In this document: positions 34,901 to 43,531 of the stretch, piece by piece
Position numbering within the stretch: position 1 is the first letter of the stretch
Layout: each line of letters opens with the position of its first letter
From: Rummeliibacillus stabekisii
GTDB taxonomy: Bacteria > Bacillota > Bacilli > Bacillales_A > Planococcaceae
DNA length: 64,000 bases
Assembly: GCF_007988965.1 (NCBI RefSeq)
Contig: NZ_BJVD01000008.1
Coordinates: forward strand, 62,001-126,000
Direction: 5' to 3'
Translations under genes and position numbers: made by a program
The notes under the pieces: model-generated
What the model was told of the DNA's origin: nothing
Database searches by the model: none
What the model saw: the letters and a program-made list of their open reading frames with translations, nothing else

Positions 34901-36391
34901 CTAGTTGTTCTCTGCATCTAAACGAAGAGCTTTTGTTGTGTCAGCAAAGATTTTGTTGAACAACTCTGGGTTTTCCCCTAGTTTGATACCGTAAGAAGGA
35001 ATCATTTCTTTGATTTTTGGTTCCCATTCTTTCTTTTGTTCTGGGAAACATTTATCAATGATTTCTAGCATTACGTGAACAGCAGTAGAAGCACCTGGAG
35101 ATGCACCTAATAATGCTGCAACAGAACCGTCTTCAGCCGTGATAACTTCAGTACCGAATTGCAATGTACCTTTGCCGCCTTTTTCAGTATCTTTGATGAC
35201 TTGAACACGTTGGCCAGCTACGACAATATCCCAGTCTTCGCTTTTCGCATTTGGTACAAAGTCTCGCAATTCTTCAATGCGTTGTTCTTTAGATAACATT
35301 AATTGTTCAACAAGATATTTTGTTAGTGAAAGGTTTTTTGCCCCTGCTGCTAACATTGTAAATACATTGTTTGGTTTGACAGAACCAATTAAGTCCATAT
35401 TGGAGCCTGTTTTTAGGAATTTTGGAGAGAATCCTGCAAACGGTCCGAATAATAAAGACTTTTTGTTGTCGATATAGCGTGTATCTAAATGTGGAACTGA
35501 CATAGGAGGCGCACCTACTGCTGCCTTACCATACACTTTCGCATGGTGTTGTTCCACGATGTCAGGGTTGTTACATACTAAGAATAAACCGCTAACAGGG
35601 AAACCGCCTACATGCTTACTTTCAGGAATGCCTGTTTTTTGTAGTAATGGCAAGCTGCCGCCGCCTGCACCGATAAAGATGAATTTCGCTGTTTGATATT
35701 CGATTTTGCCATCTTCGCTATGCACTTTAACTTCCCATAAACCATCGCTTGTACGTTTAATGGTATCAACCGTATGTTTATAGTTTACTTCTACACCTTG
35801 TCCTTGCAATTGTTCAATAAGGATACGTGTTAAAGCACCGAAGTTTACATCTGTTCCAGAGTCAATTTTTGTAGCCGCAATCGGTTCGCTTGATGCGCGC
35901 TCATTCATGATGACTGGAATCCACTCTTTTAGCTTCTCTGCATCATCTGAAAACTCCATACCTTGGAATAATGGATGTTCAGAAAGCGCTTTAAAACGTT
36001 TCTTTAGAAATTCAACATTTTTTTCGCCTTGCACTAAACTCATATGTGGCAGTGGCATAATAAATTCTTGAGGATTGCTGATAAGATTATTGTTTACAAG
36101 GAATGACCAAAATTGTCTTGATAATTGGAACTGTTCATTTACATGGATTGCTTTCGTAATATCGATTGAACCATCCGCTTTTTCAGGCGTGTAATTCAGT
36201 TCACAAAGTGCAGAGTGTCCTGTACCTGCATTGTTCCATTCGTTTGAACTTTCTTCCCCTGATTTATCAAGCTTTTCATATACTTTAATTTTCCAGTCTG
36301 GCGCTAACTCTTTTAGGAATGTTCCTAAAGTTGCACTCATGATTCCGGCACCAATTAAGATAACATCTGTAGTAGTTTGTCTGTTACTCAT
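34901..36391 (-). CDS. mqo: Malate:quinone oxidoreductase
   Basis: FAD-dependent membrane-associated enzyme oxidising malate to oxaloacetate with electrons to the quinone pool, a TCA step bypassing NAD-dependent Mdh. 496 residues, normal size. FAD motif [16 protein letters not shown] (7-23), then [21 protein letters not shown], the [21 protein letters not shown] block, [10 protein letters not shown], and the C-terminal [19 protein letters not shown]. Membrane attachment is peripheral; no TM seen. ATG with GGAAGG upstream. Single gene with its own terminator. Confidence 0.97.
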   Translation of the reverse strand: MSNRQTTTDVILIGAGIMSATLGTFLKELAPDWKIKVYEKLDKSGEESSNEWNNAGTGHSALCELNYTPEKADGSIDITKAIHVNEQFQLSRQFWSFLVNNNLISNPQEFIMPLPHMSLVQGEKNVEFLKKRFKALSEHPLFQGMEFSDDAEKLKEWIPVIMNERASSEPIAATKIDSGTDVNFGALTRILIEQLQGQGVEVNYKHTVDTIKRTSDGLWEVKVHSEDGKIEYQTAKFIFIGAGGGSLPLLQKTGIPESKHVGGFPVSGLFLVCNNPDIVEQHHAKVYGKAAVGAPPMSVPHLDTRYIDNKKSLLFGPFAGFSPKFLKTGSNMDLIGSVKPNNVFTMLAAGAKNLSLTKYLVEQLMLSKEQRIEELRDFVPNAKSEDWDIVVAGQRVQVIKDTEKGGKGTLQFGTEVITAEDGSVAALLGASPGASTAVHVMLEIIDKCFPEQKKEWEPKIKEMIPSYGIKLGENPELFNKIFADTTKALRLDAENN

Positions 36392-36704
36392 TTTTACCTT
36401 CCTTATACCCTAAGATTTGCAGAAAGGATGTAGGCGCTCCCTCTTAGAAACCACAATAAAACCAAGGCGCAACCTGATCAAACACCTTTTCTGTATCAGT
36501 TTTTTCTATCCTTAGTGTATCATAATAAGTTATTCATGAAAATGCCTCCAAAACTAAATATCATATCGGTAAGCTATCTATAAACAATAAGTAGCAATAT
36601 TGTACAAAAAGATTGAAAATATCGTGTTAATACAGCAAACAATTGTCTCCTCCGCTAGAAAAACTGTTGTCTTTAAACTTCTAACACGGTTAGATTAAAC
36701 CAAC
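36392..36704. other. Promoter region of mqo, no gene
   Basis: About 310 bp between the mqo start and the stop of the PAS-GGDEF gene, both on the minus strand. It is AT-rich after ~36,520, with no coding frame or clear RNA structure. No strong hairpin for the upstream diguanylate cyclase gene is seen, so some read-through into mqo cannot be excluded. Confidence 0.5.
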
Positions 36705-37673
36705 TCAACACTCCACCAATAGGCGTTTTCTTTTTTTTTGCTTTTTATTCTTGTACATGTGCTGATCCGCCAGTCCTAAAAGCTGTTCCATTTGTCCATA
36801 CGAATTCTCTGCAAAGGAAAGGCCGATAGACATACTGATTTTTACACTAACATTATTTTCGTTGTACTGTTCAATGTCTCTATGCAGGTCACTATAAAGC
36901 TTTTGCGCACTCTCCTTTGTTGCGTTTACCATAATAATTGAAAATTCGTCGCCGCCAATGCGGGCTACAATGATTTCACTAGTGGAATAGTAATTTAGAA
37001 GTTTTGCCGATGCAATGATAAAAGAATCGCCTTGCTCATGGCCAAAATGGTCGTTCATATACTTTAAACCATCTAGATCACATAACAAAATAGCCACTGG
37101 AACATTTTTTTGTTCATTATACTTTTTCATTTGTTTTTGGAAATAGGCCCGATTATAAATTTTCGTTAGTGGGTCATGGGCAATCTGGTATTCCAGCTCA
37201 TGCTGCAATTTGACTTTTTCATCAATGTTCCGCACAATACCTTGAACCCCAATAAATTCTCCATTTTCAAGAATAGGTGTTGCATTTTCTTCAAGCCAGA
37301 TATACTTTCCTTTACTATTTTTCCAGCGTTGAATGATCGGTTTACTGTAGTCCATTTTTCCATTTATCTTATTTTGGAGTAGATTGTAATCATCTGGATG
37401 AATAATATCAAATAACCAGTTTGGATTGCTATAAGCTTCTTGCATAGGATTTGTTCCCAAAATTGTTTTAATCGAAGGGCTAAGATATTGGAATTTCTTC
37501 TCCGGTTTCACTTGATAACAATAAATAATATCTTTTGACGTTTCTACCAATTGGCTAATTTTTTTCTTTTCATTATAAGTACCTTTCCATTTCAACATCT
37601 TATTTCCCAATACTATTAAGCTAATAATCCCCCCACCTAGCAAGCCTGAAAAAAAAGAAAACCACCCTATCAC
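36705..37673 (-). CDS. Membrane-anchored PAS-GGDEF diguanylate cyclase
   Basis: 322 residues. One N-terminal membrane helix (about 5-25, FFSGLLGGGIISLIVLG), a PAS domain (~40-155, IIYCYQVKPEKKFQYLSPSIKTILG and GVQGIVRNIDEK at its C-terminal edge), and a GGDEF domain (~165-320) with DLDGLKYMNDHFGHEQGD and an intact active-site motif RIGGDEFSI. It should make cyclic di-GMP in response to a signal on PAS. A basic tail KNKKQKKRKR ends the protein. GTG start with GGAGG 9 nt upstream. Monocistronic. Confidence 0.92.
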   Translation of the reverse strand: MIGWFSFFSGLLGGGIISLIVLGNKMLKWKGTYNEKKKISQLVETSKDIIYCYQVKPEKKFQYLSPSIKTILGTNPMQEAYSNPNWLFDIIHPDDYNLLQNKINGKMDYSKPIIQRWKNSKGKYIWLEENATPILENGEFIGVQGIVRNIDEKVKLQHELEYQIAHDPLTKIYNRAYFQKQMKKYNEQKNVPVAILLCDLDGLKYMNDHFGHEQGDSFIIASAKLLNYYSTSEIIVARIGGDEFSIIMVNATKESAQKLYSDLHRDIEQYNENNVSVKISMSIGLSFAENSYGQMEQLLGLADQHMYKNKKQKKRKRLLVEC

Positions 37674-37937
37674 AAAAGATTACCTCCCCTATTTTTTAGA
37701 CCTTGATATCAAAAACTCTACTAAAAAATCAATTCAAAAGTTATATGTATAATCTGCTTTCACTATATATTATTAAGCCATATGACCTAACATTTACCCT
37801 TTATATATTGTCTGTAAACATTATACGCCAATTATTTACTTAAAGATAAATACCTAAATGACTAATTTAACAATAAATAACAATTCGCTTTTATAAAATA
37901 TCGTAAAATAATATCATTTATTTCTCAACAAAATAAA
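37674..37937. other. AT-rich spacer, no gene
   Basis: About 260 bp of very AT-rich sequence between the alsT-type terminator and the diguanylate cyclase start. It must carry the promoter of the latter; no element is clear enough to name. Confidence 0.45.
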
Positions 37938-37966
37938 AGAACACATTCCTTAATGGAATGTGTTCT
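37938..37966. terminator. Terminator after the alanine symporter gene
   Basis: AGAACACATTCC / GGAATGTGTTCT (37938-37949, 37955-37966), 12-bp stem and 5-nt loop, six bases beyond the stop codon; the minus-strand flank reads TTTATTTTG. Confidence 0.8.
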
Positions 37967-37971
37967 AATGT

Positions 37972-39393
37972 TTAACGATTTTCTTCGTCTTCTCCCCAAC
38001 ATTCAATATCGCCCACTTCTGGGACATCTTTTTTATAGAACACTGGGTTTTTCCCTTGTTTCCGTTGATCAAGGTAGTTGCGAATGACTGGTTTTGCAAC
38101 CTTCCATAGCAATATAATAGCAATTAAATTGATAATCGCCATCATCGCCATAAAGAGATCCGCCAAATTCCAAACTAAATCGACTTTAGCTAAAGAACCA
38201 AATAACACAAAGCCAACCGCTAAAATACGGAAAATAAACATAGCTGTTTTAGAATCTTTAATAAACCCAATATTTGTTTCACCATAGTAATAGTTGCCAA
38301 TAACCGTACTAAAAGCAAATAAAAATACTGCTATAGCCAGGAATATGCCTGCCCAATCGCCTAGGTTTGATACTAAAGAAAGTTGTGTTAGGTTTACAGA
38401 CTTTGCATCATTCTGCATATAGGCATCACTCAGTAAAACGATGGCAGCTGTCGAAGTACATACAAGGATCGTATCGATGAATACGCCCAATGTTTGAATT
38501 AATCCTTGTTTTACAGGATGCGTAACAGAAGCAGTGGCTGCTGCATTAGGCGCAGAACCCATCCCAGCTTCATTCGAGAACAAACCACGCTTGATTCCCT
38601 GCATCACCGCTGCGCCTACCATCCCTGCAAAGGCTTCTTCCCAGCCAAAAGCAGATTTGATAATCAACAGCAATACATGCGGTAGTTCAGTAATATTTAG
38701 CAGAATAACAAGAAATGCAACTGCAATATAGGCAATAGCCATAACAGGTACGATAACTTGTGTTACACTAACAATTCGTTTCAAACCGCCAAAGACGATA
38801 ATACCTGTTAACACAGCCAAGATTATGCCCACTACTAAACGGTTTGCTCCAAAGCTTTCCTTAAACGCAATCGTAATCGTATTGGCTTGTACCGCATTGA
38901 AAACAAAGCCGTATGTTAATGTAATTACGATGGCAAAGAGAACACCCATCCATCTCTTATTAAGCCCCTTCTCCATATAATAGGCTGGACCACCGCGATA
39001 TAATCCCGTTTCTTTGTCTTTCACTTTATACACTTGTGCTAATGTGCTCTCAATTAAAGCTGATGCACCGCCAATAAGGGCGATCATCCACATCCAAAAA
39101 ACTGCTCCAGGACCACCAATGGCAATGGCTGTAGCAACCCCGGCTATATTGCCCGTCCCAATCCGGGATGCCGCTGAGATGGTGAAGGCCTGGAAGGATG
39201 AAATCCCCTTTTTCCCCGATGAGTCTGTTGGCGTTTTTTCTGTTAACAGCCTAAACATCTCTGGAATCATACGAAATTGAATAAATTTCATTCGAATCGA
39301 AAAAAAGAGACCTGCCCCGATTAATAAAATAATCAATACATATGAATAGAGATACTCATTCGTGCTATTTACGATATTGTTTAAGTTGTCCAT
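37972..39393 (-). CDS. Sodium:alanine symporter family protein (AgcS)
   Basis: 473-residue Na+-coupled amino-acid importer with about ten to eleven TM segments. Family blocks: SSFQAFTISAASRIGTGNIAGVA (substrate/cation site), GGPGAVFWMWMIALIGGASALIESTLAQVYK, YRGGPAYYMEKGL, KRGLFSNEAGMGSAPNAAATA and NYYYGE. The same family includes AlsT and the glutamine transporter of B. subtilis, so alanine, glycine or glutamine are candidates. ATG with AGGAGGGG upstream. Single-gene unit with terminator. The ~130-nt leader shows no riboswitch I recognise. Confidence 0.93.
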   Translation of the reverse strand: MDNLNNIVNSTNEYLYSYVLIILLIGAGLFFSIRMKFIQFRMIPEMFRLLTEKTPTDSSGKKGISSFQAFTISAASRIGTGNIAGVATAIAIGGPGAVFWMWMIALIGGASALIESTLAQVYKVKDKETGLYRGGPAYYMEKGLNKRWMGVLFAIVITLTYGFVFNAVQANTITIAFKESFGANRLVVGIILAVLTGIIVFGGLKRIVSVTQVIVPVMAIAYIAVAFLVILLNITELPHVLLLIIKSAFGWEEAFAGMVGAAVMQGIKRGLFSNEAGMGSAPNAAATASVTHPVKQGLIQTLGVFIDTILVCTSTAAIVLLSDAYMQNDAKSVNLTQLSLVSNLGDWAGIFLAIAVFLFAFSTVIGNYYYGETNIGFIKDSKTAMFIFRILAVGFVLFGSLAKVDLVWNLADLFMAMMAIINLIAIILLWKVAKPVIRNYLDQRKQGKNPVFYKKDVPEVGDIECWGEDEENR

Positions 39394-39618
39394 GTTTCCC
39401 CTCCTATATTAACTGAATTTAGCATGTACGTCCGAATCGTCCCCGCTAGACTTCAGGTGCTATTCGCTTTATTAAAAAAGAAATCATTCTGATGAAGCGA
39501 TTTTACGTATTCAGATAGAATCTTATGCTTATATAACTTTTAAATTATATCAATGATAACTTTAGTAAGTAAAGGAATGGTTAAATTTAAATAGTTTTAT
39601 ACAAAAGAATGAAAAATA

Positions 39619-39641
39619 GCGCATTCCCATTAGGAATGCGC
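39619..39641 (-). terminator. Terminator after the MerR gene
   Basis: GCGCATTCC / GGAATGCGC (39619-39627, 39633-39641) with TATTTTTC on the minus strand, 12 bp past the stop. Confidence 0.82.
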
Positions 39642-39652
39642 CCCACATAAAC

Positions 39653-40414
39653 TTATTCTGATGCAACATAGTTTAAAATAGCCTCTTTTAGGAACTGCGC
39701 TCCACCCTGAACCACTTTCTCGTAATATGCCTTGAATCGTTCATCTGCCACATACATTTCCGCTAGCCCTGCATGCGCTTCTTTTGAATAACTCTTCCAT
39801 GAGTATAACAGCCACTGTCTATGTTTATCAGCTAGCTCTTGTGCTTTCTTTGATGCTGGATTCCCCGTCGCGTAAGCTTCTTTCAGCAACTGAAAAATAT
39901 CCTCTTCAAGAGCCTTCATCTTTTCGAAATTCTCTTCCGACATATCCCTCAATCTTGCATTGCTCTCATCAATGGTGTCCTCACCATATTTTTCACGTGC
40001 TTCCTTGCCGTAGTTTTTTTCGTTTTCTTCTATTAATTGTTCTTTGAAACCTGCAAATTTATCTGAATCACTCATTCTTATTCCCCTCTCCCTGCTACTA
40101 ATTGTTTGTCTTACCGTACTAAGCAATTGATCGAGATGATTGCGCTTTTGCTCTAATTCTCGATAATGACCCTTTAACGCTTCCAGTTGGTCGTAAGAAG
40201 GATCGCATACGATTCTCTTAATCTCCTTCAGTTCAATCCCCAGTTCGCGATAAAATAAAATTTGCTGCAGCAAATCCACTTGCTTTTCTTCATAAACTCG
40301 GTAGCCTGCTTCACTCCAGCGCGCTGGTTTTAAAAGGCTGATTTCATCATAATAACGAAGTGTTCGACTGCTCACTCCTGACAGCTCCGCCAATTCTTTC
40401 ACGCTATATTCCAT
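39653..40414 (-). CDS. MerR family regulator with TipAS domain (Mta-like)
   Basis: 253 residues. N-terminal winged helix of MerR type (YSVKELAELSGVSSRTLRYYDEISLLKPARWSEAGYRVY), a dimerisation coiled coil (~75-120), and a C-terminal TipAS-like helical domain (~140-250) that in TipAL binds thiopeptides and in B. subtilis Mta senses hydrophobic drugs. It therefore likely activates multidrug transporter genes and itself. No transporter is adjacent. ATG; ribosome site GGGAGGG upstream. Its own promoter has the 19-bp spacer typical of MerR-activated promoters. Confidence 0.9.
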   Translation of the reverse strand: MEYSVKELAELSGVSSRTLRYYDEISLLKPARWSEAGYRVYEEKQVDLLQQILFYRELGIELKEIKRIVCDPSYDQLEALKGHYRELEQKRNHLDQLLSTVRQTISSRERGIRMSDSDKFAGFKEQLIEENEKNYGKEAREKYGEDTIDESNARLRDMSEENFEKMKALEEDIFQLLKEAYATGNPASKKAQELADKHRQWLLYSWKSYSKEAHAGLAEMYVADERFKAYYEKVVQGGAQFLKEAILNYVASE

Positions 40415-40441
40415 TCCACACCCTCCCTTCTCTTTAATAAA

Positions 40442-40472
40442 ATCATAAGCCTTTCCGTTGCGTAAGGGTCAA
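40442..40472 (-). promoter_or_regulatory. MerR-type promoter with 19-bp spacer and dyad
   Basis: Minus strand: TTGACC (40472-40467), 19-bp spacer, TATGAT (40447-40442). The spacer contains the dyad CCTTACG-CAA-CGGAAAGG in MerR operator style. Autoactivation by the adjacent regulator is expected. Confidence 0.8.
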
Positions 40473-40558
40473 GGATAATTCTATAGTAAGGCTATTTTTT
40501 TAAAACAAATGAGCACAATAACTTAAATACAAAAATACACATAAGGGAGGGAGCTTAG

Positions 40559-41134
40559 TTGAATTTTTGCTTATGGCCAGAAGATCCAACACCGGAAAGC
40601 CAGCAAAACTGCCAGGACTGCGGCCTCTTCCAGCAAGGATCTCGTATGATTTGGGGCGAGGGAAATCCGAAGGCACCTATCCTTATCCTATTGGATAACC
40701 CTGGAGAACGAGAAGATCGAGAAGAACACCCTTACGTTTGTACTACACGCCAAACGCTGCAAAGAGCCGTACATGAATCGGGATTGTCAGCAGATGATTT
40801 CTATGTCACCTATGTGCTTAAAAGAAAGCCAAAGCGAGCATATGATAAAGAAAGAACACGCGAAATCTGTCTCCAACATCTCCAACAACAATTGGTTATT
40901 ACAAATCCAAAGCTCGTCTTCTGTCTTGGGAATGTGGCAGTCCAGTCTTTTTTTCAAGATGAAGCTGCAGATGTAAAAACATTACGAGGGAAATTTTACG
41001 ATGTGCGCGGTTTTCAAACTACTGTCGCCTATCATCCTTTCGCGGTAAGACGACGTCCAAATCTATGGTCAAAATTTCTGGAGGACTTTCAATTGGTTGC
41101 AGAGAGCGTTCGAAGTGCTTCAAAAGATCATTAA
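40559..41134 (+). CDS. Uracil-DNA glycosylase-like protein (family 4/5-like, divergent)
   Basis: 191 residues of the UDG superfamily. Cys pair CQDC near 18-21 and further Cys (YVC near 61, ICL, FCLG) resemble the 4Fe-4S ligands of family 4. Motif A, usually GEAPGxxED, is here LLDNPGEREDREEHPYV; after it TTRQTLQRAV replaces the usual GxxG; LVFCLGNVAV is the core strand, and motif B is YHPFAVRRRP rather than HPS. So fold membership is likely but uracil specificity is uncertain. TTG start with GGAGGG 7 nt upstream. Single gene. Confidence 0.78.
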   Translation: MNFCLWPEDPTPESQQNCQDCGLFQQGSRMIWGEGNPKAPILILLDNPGEREDREEHPYVCTTRQTLQRAVHESGLSADDFYVTYVLKRKPKRAYDKERTREICLQHLQQQLVITNPKLVFCLGNVAVQSFFQDEAADVKTLRGKFYDVRGFQTTVAYHPFAVRRRPNLWSKFLEDFQLVAESVRSASKDH

Positions 41135-41162
41135 AACTAACATCGCGATTTAAAAATATTTA

Positions 41163-41197
41163 AAAATCCCCTACCTTTTTTTTCCGGTGGGGATTTT
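41163..41197. terminator. Bidirectional terminator
   Basis: AAAATCCCC / GGGGATTTT (41163-41171, 41189-41197), extended inward by ACC / GGT, between the convergent glycosylase-like gene and the 91-residue protein gene. Confidence 0.82.
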
Positions 41198-41203
41198 ACA
41201 TTA

Positions 41204-41479
41204 TTATTCTTTAATCATCTTTTGTACTTGCTCCAGATCTTTCTTGATGAGCTCCAATTGTTTTGCATTTAGCTCTACCATATCAAGATGCTCTCCATAT
41301 TCCTCTGCATTTTTCTTCGCATTTTCGCTGTGCGCAATTTGATCAAATGCATGCTCAACCGCGATTTCCTCTGGATGAGACTTCGCAATTTTTAACATGC
41401 GGTCTGCCTTTTGTACAGAATTACCGAATAATGTGCTGGGATGGTCTTGTTTCCAGCTTGTATCTGAGTGCTTTGCCAA
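41204..41479 (-). CDS. Small charged helical protein of unknown function
   Basis: 91 residues, not recognised by name. Highly charged and helical: SVQKADRMLKIAKSHPEEIAVEHAFDQIAHSENAKKNAEEYGEH, then a coiled coil ELNAKQLELIKKDLEQVQKMIKE. No membrane or signal segment, no Cys. Start TTG with AGGAAG 8 nt upstream, and a terminator directly behind, so it is a genuine single-gene unit. The composition resembles small stationary-phase proteins of Bacilli, but no family can be named. Confidence 0.7.
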   Translation of the reverse strand: MAKHSDTSWKQDHPSTLFGNSVQKADRMLKIAKSHPEEIAVEHAFDQIAHSENAKKNAEEYGEHLDMVELNAKQLELIKKDLEQVQKMIKE

Positions 41480-41773
41480 ATTTCTCTCTTCCTTTCCTGC
41501 TAACTAGATAATCTGAATTAGTATTAGGGAATCTGAAAAAAGTATACATTTGACTATAGTTCATCCTAAATTTCTTCGCTGCTCACTCGTTAATTGTCAC
41601 CCTCCAGGTTCAAACACCGTCTAGCTGATTCACTACCTATCTTGAACAACTTTAAAAACACACACTTCATTTACTAACTACGATTGGACTTATGTCCACT
41701 TACTTTCCCTTTTTTTCACTAAACAATAGGATGGATTTATTTTTCAGAAAATATGTCGACACCTTCGTTTGTC
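41480..41773. other. Gene-free interval before the GntR gene
   Basis: About 290 bp with divergent promoters for the small helical protein (minus) and GntR (plus). Apart from the operator at 41774 I see no structure; frames here are short and lack ribosome sites. Confidence 0.5.
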
Positions 41774-41794
41774 TGTTATATATTATATATAACA
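41774..41794 (+). promoter_or_regulatory. Palindromic operator, probably for the YtrA-type GntR regulator
   Basis: Perfect 21-bp palindrome: TGTTATATAT, central T, ATATATAACA. It lies ~12 bp before the ribosome site of the gntR gene and overlaps likely -10 sequence, so autorepression is expected. No other copy is seen in the window. Confidence 0.7.
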
Positions 41795-41822
41795 GTTAAC
41801 ACAAAAAAGGAGTGTGAAAAGT

Positions 41823-42215
41823 TTGTTTATCTCTCTTGATCTTGAAACTGAAGAACCCATTTATACACAATTAAAACAACAGATTATTGAAGGAATCGCT
41901 AAAAAAGAGTTAAAGCCAGGTGAAGGATTGCCGTCTGTCAGATCCCTAGCCGCAGATCTAGGTATCAATCTTCATACCGTCAATAAAGCATACCAACAGT
42001 TAAAGCAAGAAGGCTTTATCCAGATTCATCGACAAAAAGGCGTGGTTATCCACCCGGATGGTGTTCAAAAAGCAGATGACTCCTACTACACTACGCTATC
42101 TGCCAAGCTCCGTCCCTTAATAGCAGAAAGTATTTGCAGGGATGTATCCCTTGATGAGTTTCAAAAGCTTTGTTTACAAATTTATAAAGATTTCGAGAAA
42201 AGGAGTGATAGTTGA
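41823..42215 (+). CDS. GntR family regulator, YtrA subfamily
   Basis: 130-residue repressor: winged helix-turn-helix IYTQLKQQIIEGIAKKELKPGEGLPSVRSLAADLGINLHTVNKAYQQLKQEG with the usual SVRSLA-NxxTVxxAY pattern, and only a short ~55-residue helical tail, the mark of the YtrA group that controls adjacent transporters or membrane proteins. The start is TTG 41823 because AAAGGAG ends 10 nt before it; the GTG at 41814 lies one base after that site. The stop TGA shares its last base with the ATG of the membrane protein gene, so the two are co-translated. Confidence 0.88.
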   Translation: MFISLDLETEEPIYTQLKQQIIEGIAKKELKPGEGLPSVRSLAADLGINLHTVNKAYQQLKQEGFIQIHRQKGVVIHPDGVQKADDSYYTTLSAKLRPLIAESICRDVSLDEFQKLCLQIYKDFEKRSDS

Positions 42216-43306
42216 TGTTCATCTTTTTAATTCTTATGTTGGTTCCATTATTTATTCCAACTATCTTTATTCCGTATTGGACACGGAAGACAGAAAGCTT
42301 TGGTGTTTCCATTCCTGAAGAGGTTTATGTACAATCTAACATTAAACAAATGCGTAAAACATACGCTTGGTCAGCCAGTGTCCTTGCCATTATCTTAACG
42401 GCCATCCTTGCATGGTTAGGTTCTGGGATGAGCGAGAACAAAATCGCCGGCTTGTATACCGCCATGATATTCATTTTTCTTGCTGCATCCTTTGCCCTTT
42501 ATCTTTTCTTCCATGGAAAGATGAAAAAGTTAAAAGAACAAAATCCTGATTGGATGAGAAAGCCGCAAAAGATTACAGTCAATACTCAATTCCGCCACCA
42601 AAAGCTTACTTACTCTAACTACTGGTTTGTTATTCATTTAGTCGTATCTTTTGCCACAATGATTTTTACACTGTTGCATTATGATGATATTCCTGCTCGT
42701 TTTCCTACGCAGTATGACTTTAATGGAGAAGTTACAAGCTGGTCGACCAAATCTTATCGTTCTGTCATGCTAATGCCGATTTTACAAATCTATCTAACAT
42801 TACTGATGCTCTTCATTAATATCGTGATTACGAAAGCAAAACAACAGGTGTCCTCTGCAAATCCTGAGGAGTCTTTACAAAAAAACATTGTCTTTCGTCG
42901 CAGATGGTCATTGTTTACTATTTTAACGGGCCTTGCACTGATTCTAATTTTAACGGTGCCACAGCTATCACTTTTTTATCAGATTGATAGCAAGTTGCAA
43001 CTATATGTACCGATTCTCTTTACTTTAGTCATTTGCATTGGAGCCATTGTATTATCGATCACAACAGGGCAAGGCGGAAGCCGTGTTAGAAGTGTGGTCA
43101 CTACCGTAAATGGCGATCTGATTGATCGTGATGATGACCAGCATTGGAAGCTAGGCGTCTTTTATTTCAATCGTAATGACCCAGCTATCTTTTTGGAAAA
43201 ACGATTTGGCGTAGGCTGGACAAATAACTGGGCTCACCCACTTTCTTGGATCATACTTGCGGCAATTATTTTCTTGGCAACGGGGCTACCATTATTTTTA
43301 GGCTAG
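42215..43306 (+). CDS. DUF1648/DUF5808 membrane protein
   Basis: 363-residue integral membrane protein with about eight hydrophobic segments. The N-terminal segment (MFIFLILMLVPLFIPTIFIPYW) is followed by a soluble loop and, from ~145, a DUF1648 unit recognised by HYDDIPARFPTQYDFNGEVTSWSTKS. Near the C terminus KLGVFYFNRNDPAIFLEKRFGVGWTNNWAHPLSW marks the DUF5808 module. Function unknown; B. subtilis relatives sit beside YtrA-type repressors. ATG 42215 overlaps the gntR stop by one base; TTG 42212 is an alternative with slightly better spacing to AGGAG. Confidence 0.85.
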   Translation: MFIFLILMLVPLFIPTIFIPYWTRKTESFGVSIPEEVYVQSNIKQMRKTYAWSASVLAIILTAILAWLGSGMSENKIAGLYTAMIFIFLAASFALYLFFHGKMKKLKEQNPDWMRKPQKITVNTQFRHQKLTYSNYWFVIHLVVSFATMIFTLLHYDDIPARFPTQYDFNGEVTSWSTKSYRSVMLMPILQIYLTLLMLFINIVITKAKQQVSSANPEESLQKNIVFRRRWSLFTILTGLALILILTVPQLSLFYQIDSKLQLYVPILFTLVICIGAIVLSITTGQGGSRVRSVVTTVNGDLIDRDDDQHWKLGVFYFNRNDPAIFLEKRFGVGWTNNWAHPLSWIILAAIIFLATGLPLFLG

Positions 43307-43399
43307 AAAGACAATTTAACGTTGCTTACACCTAAAATGCAGGAATATACCTGCAAAATTTTAGTTAAATGAATGTAGTGCTATAATTAGCAAAAGATA

Positions 43400-43438
43400 A
43401 AAGGTACATCACATGTATTTAGTGATGTACCTTTTTTT
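43400..43438. terminator. Terminator between the GntR operon and bioB
   Basis: Perfect 13-bp stem AAAGGTACATCAC / GTGATGTACCTTT (43400-43412, 43422-43434) followed by T on the plus strand and T-rich on the minus strand. An earlier palindrome, CTAAAA-TGCAGG-AATATA-CCTGCA, lies near 43332-43356. Confidence 0.82.
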
Positions 43439-43531
43439 ATTTGAAATACAGTGAGTATTTAACTTCTTTCCAATTACTCATTAGACATCCGATGCAAAAA
43501 CTTTAATCCTCATAGAATTAAATAACTCCTT

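Noticed and set aside
43378-43438. Extended -10 TGCTATAAT (43379-43387) directly before a strong terminator, like a tiny RNA gene
   Set aside because: No -35, and the predicted RNA would be only ~45 nt, almost all terminator hairpin; more likely chance in AT-rich spacer.
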